From Ectopseudomonas chengduensis (GTDB lineage Bacteria > Pseudomonadota > Gammaproteobacteria > Pseudomonadales > Pseudomonadaceae): DNA of 64,000 bases. The notes below the pieces were generated by a model that had not been told where the DNA came from, searched no databases, and worked only from the letters and a program-made list of their open reading frames with translations. A program made the translations under genes and the position numbers. Each line of letters starts with the position of its first letter. The first letter of the stretch is position 1. Location: contig NZ_FMZQ01000002.1 of NCBI RefSeq assembly GCF_900102635.1, positions 248,001 through 312,000 of the forward strand, given 5' to 3'. This document shows positions 28,949-37,724 of the stretch, in pieces.

Positions 28949-30508
28949 ATGAGTCGTTGTTCTGGAGCCCATATGGGCAAGGCTGGCAAGCTGGCCCTCT
29001 GTGCGCTCCCTCTGTTGTTCGCTGCCCAGAGCTGGGCCTTTGATCTGGATGATGTGGCGGTCAAGGCCAAGGCGCTTGCCGCCGAAGGCTACAGCGCGCC
29101 GCAAAGCAATCTGCCGGCTGCGCTGCGCGAATTGCCGTTCGCTGGCTATCAGAAGGTGCGCTTCCTTGAGGAAAAAGCACACTGGGCTGATGGCAAGACG
29201 CCGTTCCGGCTGTACTTCTTCCACCAGGGCATGCACTTCGATGTACCGGTGAAGATCAACGAAGTGACCGCCGAAGGTACCCGGGAAATCAAGTACGACC
29301 CGTCGATGTTCGACTTCGGCGATCTCAACCTGAACCCGGATGACCTCAAGGATCTGGGCTTCGCCGGCTTCAAGGTGATCAACGAGATCAATGCCAAAGG
29401 TACGCACGACGAAGTGATGAGTGTGCTGGGGGCCAGCTACTTCCGCATCGTCGGCAAGGGCCAGGTGTTCGGCCTCTCCGCGCGTGGCCTGGCCATCGAC
29501 ACCGCACTGCCATCGGGCGAAGAGTTCCCGCGTTTCAGCGAATTCTGGATCGAGAAGCCGCAGCCCGATCGCCGCAGCCTGGTGATCTACGCACTGCTCG
29601 ACTCGCCGCGTGCCACCGGCGCTTACCGCATGGAAATCAAACCGGGGCGCGACAGCGTGCTCGACGTGCAATCGAAGGTCTACCTGCGTGAGAACGTCGA
29701 AAAGCTCGGCATCGCGCCGCTGACCAGCATGTACCTGTTCGGTGCCAACCAGCCCTGGCCGCGCCCGAATTACCGCCCGCAGCTGCATGACTCCGATGGT
29801 CTGGCCATCCATGCCGGCAATGGCGAGTGGATCTGGCGCCCGCTGAACAACCCGCAGCGCCTCAACGTCAGCAGCTATCGTATCGACAACCCACGTGGCT
29901 TCGGCCTGATGCAGCGTGGTCGCGACTTCAATCAGTATCAGGATCTCGACGACCGCTACGAGCTGCGCCCGAGCGGCTGGGTGGAAACAGTCGGCGATTG
30001 GGGCGCTGGTCATGTCGAACTGGTGGAGATCCCCACGCCGGACGAAACCAACGACAACATCGTCGCCCTGTGGCGCCCCGAGAAGCTGCCGGCACCGGGT
30101 GAGTCGTTGGATGTGGCCTATCGCCTACACTTCAGCCGTGACGATGCCAAGCTGCATGACCCGCAACTGGCCATGGTCAGCCAGACCCGGCTGTCGGAGG
30201 GTGATATCAAGCAGGCCAACCTGATTCGTCAGGCTGATGGCAGTACTGCGCTGGTGGTCGATTTCGTCGGTGAGGAGCTGGCCAAGCGTTCGCCTGACGC
30301 GGCGCCGACCGTTCAGGTCAGCGTCGACGGCAACGCCGAGTTGCTGGAAGACAGCCTGCGTTACAACCCGGTCAGCAAAGGCTGGCGCCTGATGCTGCGC
30401 ATCAAGGTCAAGAACCCGGCGCAGCCGGTGGAGATGCGTGCTGCCCTGGTCGAGGACGGCAAGCCCTTGTCGGAAACCTGGAGCTATCAGCTGCCTGCCC
30501 ATGAATAA
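28949..30508 (+). CDS. opgG: periplasmic glucan biosynthesis protein OpgG (MdoG)
   Basis: 519 aa with an N-terminal export signal ([16 protein letters not shown]) and mature start [14 protein letters not shown]. The family segments [36 protein letters not shown] and GEEFPRF are intact. OpgG acts in the periplasm to shape or release the linear beta-1,2-linked backbone of osmoregulated periplasmic glucans. Starts at 28949 (GGAGG ten bases away) and 28973 (GGAG five bases away) are both plausible. The last eight bases overlap opgH (ATGAATAA). Confidence 0.93.
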   Translation: MSRCSGAHMGKAGKLALCALPLLFAAQSWAFDLDDVAVKAKALAAEGYSAPQSNLPAALRELPFAGYQKVRFLEEKAHWADGKTPFRLYFFHQGMHFDVPVKINEVTAEGTREIKYDPSMFDFGDLNLNPDDLKDLGFAGFKVINEINAKGTHDEVMSVLGASYFRIVGKGQVFGLSARGLAIDTALPSGEEFPRFSEFWIEKPQPDRRSLVIYALLDSPRATGAYRMEIKPGRDSVLDVQSKVYLRENVEKLGIAPLTSMYLFGANQPWPRPNYRPQLHDSDGLAIHAGNGEWIWRPLNNPQRLNVSSYRIDNPRGFGLMQRGRDFNQYQDLDDRYELRPSGWVETVGDWGAGHVELVEIPTPDETNDNIVALWRPEKLPAPGESLDVAYRLHFSRDDAKLHDPQLAMVSQTRLSEGDIKQANLIRQADGSTALVVDFVGEELAKRSPDAAPTVQVSVDGNAELLEDSLRYNPVSKGWRLMLRIKVKNPAQPVEMRAALVEDGKPLSETWSYQLPAHE

Positions 30509-33041
30509 CACTCTAGACCCTACGCAAATCCAGGAGTATCTGGGAGAACTGCCGCTCGATCATGAGCGGCAGCAGGCTCTGGCTCATCGCCTGGAAGAGG
30601 AGGGCGGGGATCTCGCGACCTTGCATCGTGCCCTGCACGAGGAAGATCTCGTAGCCGCCGAGCCTTTGGAAGAAACCCGCGAGATGCTCGACTCGGTGCC
30701 AGCCCGCCTGGCACTGGGCTGGCCGGATGCGCTCGAGCGCGGCTGCCGCATCGTGCAGGATCACCAGGGTCGGCCCACCATCGATTCGACCCCTCCGATC
30801 AGACGCACGCGTATGGTGCCGGAGCCCTGGCAGACCAATATCCTGGATCGCGGCTGGCGCCGTCTGAAGGGCGAGAAACCCGCCCCGCGACCTCGTACAC
30901 GCGAGAGCGAAGACTTCGCCGAAGAGCGTTGGCGGCATGTCGCGGCGGTGCGTCGTGCCGCGCTGCTAGTATTGATGATCACGCAGACCGTGGTCGCCAC
31001 CTGGTACATGAAGTCGGTGCTGCCCTATCAGGGCTGGTCGCTGGTCGATCTGGGCCTGGTGTTCGAGCAGCCCTGGCAGGAGTCGGCGCGGCAGATCCTG
31101 CCCTATGTGGTGCAGACCAGCATCCTGGCGCTGTTCGCCCTGCTGTTCTGCTGGGTGTCGATGGGCTTCTGGACCGCGCTGATGGGCTTCTTCCAGCTGC
31201 TCAAGGGGCATGATCGCTACAGCATCTCGGCCACCAGCTGCGGTGATGAGCCGATTTCGCCACGGGCGCGTACGGCACTGGTGATGCCGATCGCCAACGA
31301 GCACGTGCCGCGCGTGTTCGCCGGTCTGCGCGCGACGTTCGAGTCGCTCAAGGCTACTGGGCAGCTCGATCACTTCGACTTCTTCGTTCTCAGCGACAGC
31401 AACGACCCGGATATCTGCGTGGCCGAACAACAGGCCTGGATGGAGCTGTGCCGCGAGGTGGAAGGCTTCGGCCATATCTTCTATCGCCGCCGTCGGCGTC
31501 GGGTGAAGCGCAAGAGCGGCAACATCGACGACTTCTGCCGGCGCTGGGGCAGCAACTACCGCTACATGGTGGTGCTCGATGCCGACAGCGTGATGAGCGG
31601 CGAATGCCTGACCCGCCTGGTACGCCTGATGGAGGCCAACCCGGGTGCCGGCATCATCCAGACCGCGCCCAAGGCGTCCGGGATGGACACCCTTTATGCG
31701 CGGCTGCAACAGTTCGCCACCAGCGTCTACGGGCCGCTGTTCACGGCTGGCCTCAACTTCTGGCAGCTGGGTGAGTCGCACTACTGGGGCCACAACGCGA
31801 TCATTCGGGTCAAACCCTTCATCGAGCACTGCGCCCTGGCGCCGCTGCCGGGCACCGGTTCCTTCGCTGGCGCGATCCTCTCCCACGATTTCGTCGAAGC
31901 CGCGCTGATGCGCCGCGCTGGTTGGGGCGTATGGATCGCCTACGACCTGCCGGGCAGCTATGAAGAGTTGCCGCCGAACCTGCTCGACGAGCTCAAGCGT
32001 GACCGTCGCTGGTGCCATGGCAACCTGATGAACTTCCGCCTGTTCCTGGTGCGTGGCATGCACGCGGTCCACCGCGTGGTGTTTCTTACCGGGGTCATGT
32101 CCTACCTGTCCGCGCCGCTGTGGCTGTTGTTCCTGGTGCTCTCGACCTGCCTGCTGGCGATTCATACGCTGATGGTGCCGGAGTACTTCCTGCAGCCCAA
32201 CCAGCTCTATCCGCTGTGGCCGCGCTGGCAGCCACACGAGGCCATCGCCCTGTTCTCGGCGACCATGACCCTGCTGTTCCTGCCCAAGTTGCTCAGCGTG
32301 CTGCTGATCTGGATCAAGGGCGCGGAGGCCTACGGTGGGCGTACGCGGGTGCTGTTGTCGATGCTGTTGGAGGCGTCCTGCTCGGTGCTGCTGGCGCCGG
32401 TGCGCATGCTGTTCCACAGCCTGTTCGTCACCGCTGCCTTCCTCGGTTGGTCGGTGCAATGGAACTCGCCGCAGCGCGTGGATGACTCGACCCCCTGGAG
32501 CGAAGCCTTCCGCCGTCATGGCACCCAGGTACTGATCGGTATCAGCTGGACGGCGCTGGTGGCCTGGCTCAACCCGGACTTCCTCTGGTGGCTGGCACCC
32601 ATCGTCATTTCACTGGTGCTGTCGCCAGTGGTCTCGGTGCTGACCAGCCGCACGGCACCGGGCTTGGCAGCACGGCGCAGCAAGCTGTTCCTGATTCCGG
32701 AAGAACACAAGGTGCCGGTGGAGCTGAGCAACACCGCCGAGTACGAGCAACTGAACAGCTCACGGGCTCTGCGTAAGGGCTTCCTGCGTGCAGTGGTCGA
32801 CCCGCTGTACAACGCCCTGGTCTGCGCCATGGCCCGTGCCCGCCACGCCAAGGTGGTGCCTGCTGCCGAAGCGCTGCGCAACGAGCGTATCGATGAGATC
32901 CTCAGCGCCGGACCTGAGGGTAAGGTCGAGGCGACCCGCTGGCGTCTGCTCAACGATCCTGACGGCATGGCGCGCCTGCACGCGCGCATCTGGCAGGAGC
33001 CGCAATATCACGCCTGGCGCGAAGCCCTGCGCGACGCCTGA
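30501..33041 (+). CDS. opgH: glucan glucosyltransferase OpgH (MdoH)
   Basis: 846 aa inner-membrane GT2 glucosyltransferase. The catalytic domain has [10 protein letters not shown] and the product-binding motif RDRRWCHGN. Two TM helices precede it (about residues 155-235) and several follow (about 510-720). It polymerises UDP-glucose into the OPG backbone and exports it. The start overlaps the opgG stop, so the pair is coupled. A cytoplasmic N-terminal extension of about 150 residues is normal. In E. coli OpgH also acts as a nutrient-dependent division inhibitor. Confidence 0.95.
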   Translation: MNNTLDPTQIQEYLGELPLDHERQQALAHRLEEEGGDLATLHRALHEEDLVAAEPLEETREMLDSVPARLALGWPDALERGCRIVQDHQGRPTIDSTPPIRRTRMVPEPWQTNILDRGWRRLKGEKPAPRPRTRESEDFAEERWRHVAAVRRAALLVLMITQTVVATWYMKSVLPYQGWSLVDLGLVFEQPWQESARQILPYVVQTSILALFALLFCWVSMGFWTALMGFFQLLKGHDRYSISATSCGDEPISPRARTALVMPIANEHVPRVFAGLRATFESLKATGQLDHFDFFVLSDSNDPDICVAEQQAWMELCREVEGFGHIFYRRRRRRVKRKSGNIDDFCRRWGSNYRYMVVLDADSVMSGECLTRLVRLMEANPGAGIIQTAPKASGMDTLYARLQQFATSVYGPLFTAGLNFWQLGESHYWGHNAIIRVKPFIEHCALAPLPGTGSFAGAILSHDFVEAALMRRAGWGVWIAYDLPGSYEELPPNLLDELKRDRRWCHGNLMNFRLFLVRGMHAVHRVVFLTGVMSYLSAPLWLLFLVLSTCLLAIHTLMVPEYFLQPNQLYPLWPRWQPHEAIALFSATMTLLFLPKLLSVLLIWIKGAEAYGGRTRVLLSMLLEASCSVLLAPVRMLFHSLFVTAAFLGWSVQWNSPQRVDDSTPWSEAFRRHGTQVLIGISWTALVAWLNPDFLWWLAPIVISLVLSPVVSVLTSRTAPGLAARRSKLFLIPEEHKVPVELSNTAEYEQLNSSRALRKGFLRAVVDPLYNALVCAMARARHAKVVPAAEALRNERIDEILSAGPEGKVEATRWRLLNDPDGMARLHARIWQEPQYHAWREALRDA

Positions 33042-33046
33042 TCATC

Positions 33047-33077
33047 CGTCACGCCCCCGCCTGCCGGGGGCGTGACG
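33047..33077 (+). terminator. strong hairpin after opgH
   Basis: CGTCACGCCCCCG, a five-base loop and CGGGGGCGTGACG form a 13-bp perfect GC-rich stem five bases after the opgH stop. The T-run is lacking, so it may protect the mRNA end or act as a weak terminator. Confidence 0.6.
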
Positions 33078-33232
33078 TGATGCCCTTCTGACATACCCGC
33101 TAACATCTATAGGCGCATCAACGTTCTGCTGCACGGCACCATTGCGTCTGGGGCGGGTCTTTGCCTCGGATGGGGCATTCGGCCGTCTGGCCCGAACACC
33201 GTTTTCGTACATGACATTGGAGAGGAACCACG

Positions 33233-33766
33233 ATGTCGAATCTGCATGATTCCGCGCAGCGCTATGGTGCGGTTACACGCTGGCTGCACTGGGGTATGGC
33301 CGTTTTGCTGGGGTGGCAATTCTTGACCGTACTGGCGCATGCCCTGATGGAAGACAGCGCGCTGGATAAATTCCTCTGGGGGACGCACAAGGCGACCGGG
33401 CTGTTGCTCATGGTGCTGGTGGTGATTCGCCTGCTCTGGGCGCTGTACAACAGCAGCCGCCGGCCGGCGCCTGTCAGCACACTGGCACGCGTCGGCCATC
33501 TGGCGTTGTATGGCCTGCTGTTCGTGATTCCCTTTGTCGCGCTGCTACGCCAGTACGGCTCGGGCCGCGAGTTCGTCGCCTTCGGCATGACCATCATGCC
33601 CGGCTTCAGCGACGCCAAGATCGAATGGATGATCGCGCCCGCCAGCCTGCTGCACGGCAACCTCGGCTGGCTGCTGCTGTTCATGGTCATCGGCCACGCG
33701 GCTATGGCGTTCGTTCATCGCCGCCAGGGCGGCGAGGACGTGCTGGCGCGAATGATCGGGCGCTGA
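33233..33766 (+). CDS. cytochrome b561 family protein
   Basis: 177 aa with four TM helices. Paired histidines suited to two b hemes are seen in RWLHWGMAVLLGW, GTHKATGLLLM, HGNLGWLLLF and GHAAMAFVH. Proteins of this type pass electrons in the inner membrane, for instance from quinol to superoxide (CybB). The start has GAGAGGAA. It is followed by the first small RNA gene. Confidence 0.88.
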   Translation: MSNLHDSAQRYGAVTRWLHWGMAVLLGWQFLTVLAHALMEDSALDKFLWGTHKATGLLLMVLVVIRLLWALYNSSRRPAPVSTLARVGHLALYGLLFVIPFVALLRQYGSGREFVAFGMTIMPGFSDAKIEWMIAPASLLHGNLGWLLLFMVIGHAAMAFVHRRQGGEDVLARMIGR

Positions 33767-33776
33767 CTCTGTGTGG

Positions 33777-33844
33777 TATGGCAAAAGGCTTACACGGCCT
33801 GGCGGCAACCACCACTGTTGCCATTGCGAGCCGATCTCTAATCT
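33777..33844 (+). promoter_or_regulatory. promoter and GacA-like upstream element, RNA copy 1
   Basis: TATGGC-N6-CTTACA (33777-33794) keeps the right half of the GacA upstream sequence TGTAAG-N6-CTTACA; the left half is poor. TAATCT (33839-33844) is the -10, exactly 50 bases after CTTACA, with a weak TTGCCA at 33818. The same spacing recurs in copy 2 although the DNA between has diverged, which argues for selection on these two boxes. Confidence 0.55.
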
Positions 33845-33849
33845 ACACA

Positions 33850-33959
33850 CATCCCCTGCAGCGACTGATCGCTGAGGATCAAGGACGATGACCAAGCCAG
33901 GAATGGCTACCGACAGGATGTCGGATGGTTGGGAAGAAACCCGCTTCGGCGGGTTTTTT
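33850..33959 (+). ncRNA. RsmX/CsrB-type small RNA candidate, copy 1
   Basis: About 110 nt from a start just after the TAATCT -10 to an intrinsic terminator. It carries six GGA motifs. Two are displayed in hairpin loops: AGCCA-GGAA-TGGCT (33895-33908) and CCGAC-AGGAT-GTCGG (33910-33924), the geometry preferred by RsmA/CsrA. No coding frame is plausible. The size, GGA density, terminator and upstream CTTACA box are those of RsmX/Y/Z RNAs, which titrate RsmA and are switched on by GacS/GacA. Copy 2 lies 1517 bp away. Family membership is inferred; exact ends are estimated. Confidence 0.7.
33937..33959 (+). terminator. intrinsic terminator of RNA copy 1
   Basis: AAACCCGC-TTCG-GCGGGTTT with six Ts following the GC part: an 8-bp stem with a stable UUCG tetraloop. 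Confidence 0.9.
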
Positions 33960-34047
33960 GTTGCCTGCGATTTTTGGCAACAAGCGCTCGGGCCTCGTAA
34001 GCGACGTCAAAAATTGTTCCCGACGGTTCCTGGTTGTCCACAAATGC

Positions 34048-35235
34048 TCAGCCCAATGTCAGGTGATTGCGACCGGCCTGTTTGGCCTGATAGAGCAAGT
34101 CGTCGACTTGGCGATACAGCTCTTCGCTGCTTTCGCCGTCCATGGCCAGGCGTGCGCCCATGCTGACGGTGAGGTGGTCGGCCGTCGGTGAGGCGGCGTG
34201 GGCAATGTTCAGGGTGGCCAAACCGCTACGTAGCGCCTCTCCGAGTGTTTGCAGCTGTTCAGCATCGCAGCCATACAGCAGCAGGGCGAACTCTTCTCCG
34301 CCTAAACGTACTGCCATGTCCATGGGGCGACGAGCGAAATTTTGCAGCAGTCGACCTACCCGGCGCAGAGCATCGTCGCCGGCCTGATGTCCGTAGTGAT
34401 CGTTGAAACGCTTGAAATGATCGATGTCGAGCATCAGTAGCGCAACCTTGGCTGACTCGCGGTTACCCTGGCGCAGAACGAGATCCAGATGCTGAGTGAA
34501 GCTGCGGCGGTTGTGCAGAGCGGTCAGCGGATCGTGGTTGGCTTGCCAGTCCAGCAATTGCAGCAGCAGAAATTGCTCGCGCTGAGTGTGATCCCTGACA
34601 TAGGCACCCATTGCACAGATCAGCAGTGCCAAGCTGAAAATGAAGCACAAGCGCAGGTGATCGACGTGTTGCGTCTCCGATAACAGCCACAGCCCAGGCG
34701 CCACGACCAGCGGCAGGCTGGCCGCCGCCAGCAGCAGATTGCCGCGAAACGACAGACCGAGCGGGAAGAACAGTGTGATGGCCATCAGTAACAGCACGCT
34801 GTTGGAGATTGGGACGCTCAGATTCTGGTAAAAAATGATCGTCAGCGTGGTGCCCAGCACCAGGCTCAGCAGGGTGACGGTGACCACCTGCGGGCCATAG
34901 TGCTTACGGCTGCCGTTGAGCAGTAACAGGGCGAGCAGGCAGAGCGTGAAGATGATCGAGCCGCGCACCAATAGCAGGCCCCAGAGCGCTGCTGGATAGT
35001 CTGGGAAGCGTTGCCACAGATCCAGGCGCAGTGCATCGACAAGGCTGAAAATCATCCATATGCCGAGCCCCAGGAGCACGGCGATTTTCTGATAGCGCGC
35101 CTGTACCTTGCTGATGTACTGGTGATATTCCTGTTCCAGCGGCTGGCTGAAACGCAAGAAACGAAAACCGCGGCGTAACTGTTCGGCGTAGCGGTTTTCC
35201 GGGATTGCACGGAGAGCTTCCGGGGCTGAATGCAT
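34048..35235 (-). CDS. membrane diguanylate cyclase between two small RNAs
   Basis: 395 aa. The N-terminal region has about six TM helices (residues 40-220), followed by a GGDEF domain with RLGGEEFALLLYG near residue 325. An intact I-site RPMD lies five residues before the signature, so it should be active and feedback-inhibited. The start (AAGGAG, five-base spacing) is 59 bp from the upstream box of RNA copy 2, which is transcribed away from it. The GGA in its ribosome site could itself be an RsmA target, which is speculation. Confidence 0.88.
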   Translation of the reverse strand: MHSAPEALRAIPENRYAEQLRRGFRFLRFSQPLEQEYHQYISKVQARYQKIAVLLGLGIWMIFSLVDALRLDLWQRFPDYPAALWGLLLVRGSIIFTLCLLALLLLNGSRKHYGPQVVTVTLLSLVLGTTLTIIFYQNLSVPISNSVLLLMAITLFFPLGLSFRGNLLLAAASLPLVVAPGLWLLSETQHVDHLRLCFIFSLALLICAMGAYVRDHTQREQFLLLQLLDWQANHDPLTALHNRRSFTQHLDLVLRQGNRESAKVALLMLDIDHFKRFNDHYGHQAGDDALRRVGRLLQNFARRPMDMAVRLGGEEFALLLYGCDAEQLQTLGEALRSGLATLNIAHAASPTADHLTVSMGARLAMDGESSEELYRQVDDLLYQAKQAGRNHLTLG

Positions 35236-35293
35236 GACGACTCCTTGTTTCACTGAGCATAAGGTGCCCGGCGGGATCGTCAATCAATAACGC

Positions 35294-35361
35294 TATGGCA
35301 AATGTCTTACACGCTCTGGAGCCAACCGCTGCTATTGCTACTCAGGCACGATCATTAATCT
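35294..35361 (+). promoter_or_regulatory. promoter and GacA-like upstream element, RNA copy 2
   Basis: TATGGC-N6-CTTACA (35294-35311) and TAATCT (35356-35361) repeat the layout of copy 1, with the identical 50-base offset and a TTGCTA at 35335. The divergent cyclase gene starts 59 bp away, so the same site might influence it. Confidence 0.55.
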
Positions 35362-35366
35362 AGACA

Positions 35367-35476
35367 CATCCCCTGCAGCGACGGATCGCTGAGGATCAAG
35401 GACGATGACCAAGCCAGGATTGGCTACCGACAGGATGTCGGATGGTTGGGAAGAAACCCGCTTAGGCGGGTTTTTT
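35367..35476 (+). ncRNA. RsmX/CsrB-type small RNA candidate, copy 2
   Basis: Aligned without gaps to copy 1 at an offset of 1517 bp. From ACACATCCCC through the terminator and the next 15 or so bases there are only three differences. One creates an extra GGA (seven in total), one changes the first hairpin loop from GGAA to GGAT while keeping its stem, and one lies in the terminator loop. Hairpins AGCCA-GGAT-TGGCT (35412-35425) and CCGAC-AGGAT-GTCGG (35427-35441) are kept. A recent duplication of an RsmA-sequestering RNA is the simplest reading. Confidence 0.7.
35454..35476 (+). terminator. intrinsic terminator of RNA copy 2
   Basis: AAACCCGC-TTAG-GCGGGTTT followed by Ts, the same stem as copy 1 with one loop substitution. 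Confidence 0.9.
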
Positions 35477-35509
35477 GTTGCCTGCGATTTTTATACTGCG
35501 CCGGCGCCT

Positions 35510-36697
35510 TCACCTCTCCTTGCCAATGAATGCCAGCAGTGCCAGCAGCGGCAACCCGGCGGCCAGTAGCGCCGTGCCTGACCAGCCGAAGCGCTCGTAG
35601 ACCGGGCTGGCCAGTGCCGAGCCGATGGCGCCACCAACGAAGATGCTGGTCATGTACAGCGCATTGAGCCGGGCGCGGCTCTGCGGCTCCAGTGCGTAGA
35701 TGCTGCGCTGACCCAGCACCATGCTCATCTGCACGGCGAAATCCAGCACGATGGCAGTGACGACCAGGCCGATCCAGCCCAGTCCGGCGCTCAACAGGTT
35801 GGGAGCGAAGGCCAGTGGTGCCAGGATCAGCGCCACCAGGCTGGCGCACCAGGTATGGCCGGCATCGGCCAGACGCCCGGCGATAGGCGCCGCGACTGCG
35901 CCGATGGCGCCGGCAAGGGCGAACAGGGCGATGTCCTGCTGGCTCAATCCCAGGTGGCGCGACAGTTCCAGCGGCGCGACCGTCCAGAACAGACTGAAAC
36001 TGGCGAACATCAGGCCCTGATAAAGCGCACGGCGGCGCAGTGTCGGGTAGCGGCGCAGCAGGTGAACGAGCGAGGCCAGCAGTTGCCCGTAGCTGGCGCG
36101 GTGGCTGGGGGCGTGACGCGGGATGGTGGTGGCGATCACCAGGGTGATCAGCAGCATCAGTCCGGCTGCCATCAGGTACACCGCGCGCCAGCCGAATTCA
36201 CCGGCTACCAGACTCGCCAGCGGCCGCGCGAGCAGGATACCCAGCAGCAGGCCGCTCATGATGTTGCCCACCACACGGCCACGGCTGGCCTCCGGCGCCA
36301 GGTTGGCGGCCAGGGGGATCAGCATCTGTACCGAAACCGAGCTGAGGCCGATCAGCAGTGCCAGGCCAAGAAACACATCCGGCTGATTCGCGAAGGCCGC
36401 CGCCAGCAGGCAGAGCAGGGCGGCTGCGGTGGTGATCAGCATCAGTCGGCGGCTTTCCAGCAGGTCGGCCAGCGGCACCAGGAACAGCAGGCCGAGGGCA
36501 TAGCCGATCTGCGTCAGCGAAACGATCAGGCTGGCGCGCTCGGCGCTGAGGCCGACATCCGGGGCGATCAGCTCGATGATCGGCTGGGCGTAGTAGAGGT
36601 TGGCGACGATGGCGCCGCAGCACAGGGCGAACAGCAGCACCAGTGCCTGCGGCAGGGCTGGCGACTCGCTCGTGAGTGAGGAGGTCTGGCTAGTCAT
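35510..36697 (-). CDS. MFS transporter (drug/small-molecule exporter type)
   Basis: 395 aa with twelve hydrophobic segments. The loop 2-3 motif appears as LADLLESRRLML, and loop regions PEASRGRVVG follow. Close to the DHA1 / YbjJ-like exporters; the substrate is unknown. A LysR gene lies 107 bp upstream on the same strand, a plausible regulator. Its 3' end approaches RNA copy 2. Confidence 0.88.
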   Translation of the reverse strand: MTSQTSSLTSESPALPQALVLLFALCCGAIVANLYYAQPIIELIAPDVGLSAERASLIVSLTQIGYALGLLFLVPLADLLESRRLMLITTAAALLCLLAAAFANQPDVFLGLALLIGLSSVSVQMLIPLAANLAPEASRGRVVGNIMSGLLLGILLARPLASLVAGEFGWRAVYLMAAGLMLLITLVIATTIPRHAPSHRASYGQLLASLVHLLRRYPTLRRRALYQGLMFASFSLFWTVAPLELSRHLGLSQQDIALFALAGAIGAVAAPIAGRLADAGHTWCASLVALILAPLAFAPNLLSAGLGWIGLVVTAIVLDFAVQMSMVLGQRSIYALEPQSRARLNALYMTSIFVGGAIGSALASPVYERFGWSGTALLAAGLPLLALLAFIGKER

Positions 36698-36804
36698 GAT
36701 GGGATCTCGGTGAGAGGGAACGACAGGCGCAAGGTTAGGCAGGCGACGTCAGGCGGAGAAGCCGTCGAATCGGCAACAGTGCGTTGCGCACTGTGCAAAG
36801 GCAT

Positions 36805-37704
36805 TCAGCGCTGCAGCAGCGCCTGAAGGAACTCACTGAACGCGGCGATGCGCTTCGACCCCCGGTGATTGGGCAGGTACAGCAGATGAATAGTGCCTTC
36901 GTGCGGGCCAGGGGCAACTTCGTAGTCGGGCAGCAGGCGCTGCAGCTTGCCACTGTCCACATCATCGCGTACCAGCCAGTCCGACAGCAGTGCCACGCCC
37001 TGACCGGCCACGGCTGCCTGACGCAGGATATCGGCGTTGTTGCTGCGCAGGCTCCCCGTGACCGGCACCTGCAAGGTCGTTCCGTCCTGCTCGAAGCGCC
37101 AGTAGTGCGCCGGGCTGCCGTAGTCGTACTGCAGGCAGGTGTGCGCCTGGAGTGCATCCGGATGTTCGATGGGCGAGGTGCGTGCCAGATACTGCGGACT
37201 CGCCACCAGCCAGCGCGTGAAACTGCCGACGCGCTGGCTGACCACGTCGTCGCTGACGATGGAAGAGCCCAGGCGCAGCGCCAGATCGACCCGTTCGCTG
37301 AGCAGGTCGACCACCTCGTCGGTCACGCGCAGGGTCAACTCCAGCTGCGGGTGTCGCTCCAGCAGTTCGCCGAGGTGCGGGGCGATGATGCGCCGAGCGA
37401 ACTCCACCGGCACGCTTACCGCCAGGCGACCACGCACCTCTTCGCCGTTGTCGGTCACGGCGGCATCGGCTTCGTCCAGGGCGTCGAGGATGGCCAGGGC
37501 GCGCTCGAAGTAGTCGCGTCCGGCCTCGCTGACGCTGATCTGCCGCGTGTTGCGGTTGAGCAGTACGCAGCCCAATTCCTGTTCAAGAGCGTTGACCGCA
37601 CGGGTCACCGACGAGGTGGCCAGGCCCAGCTGCCGCGCCGCAGTGGAAAAACCACCGCAGCGAACGGTGGCGACGAAGGTGCGCAGAGCCAGCAGTTTGT
37701 CCAT
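36805..37704 (-). CDS. LysR-family transcriptional regulator
   Basis: 299 aa. The start MDKLLALRTFVATVRCGGF is typical; HTH at residues 18-45 (FSTAARQLGLATSSVTRAV). The frame is open far upstream through the neighbouring helicase end, but the first 139 codons of that frame are unlike any LysR protein and are rejected. Upstream of the MFS gene in the same direction. Confidence 0.88.
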   Translation of the reverse strand: MDKLLALRTFVATVRCGGFSTAARQLGLATSSVTRAVNALEQELGCVLLNRNTRQISVSEAGRDYFERALAILDALDEADAAVTDNGEEVRGRLAVSVPVEFARRIIAPHLGELLERHPQLELTLRVTDEVVDLLSERVDLALRLGSSIVSDDVVSQRVGSFTRWLVASPQYLARTSPIEHPDALQAHTCLQYDYGSPAHYWRFEQDGTTLQVPVTGSLRSNNADILRQAAVAGQGVALLSDWLVRDDVDSGKLQRLLPDYEVAPGPHEGTIHLLYLPNHRGSKRIAAFSEFLQALLQR

Positions 37705-37724
37705 GGAAACGCCCGAAATACCGA

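Noticed and set aside
33795-33838. Possible leader peptide in front of RNA copy 1
   Set aside because: No start with ribosome site, and the segment is not conserved in copy 2.
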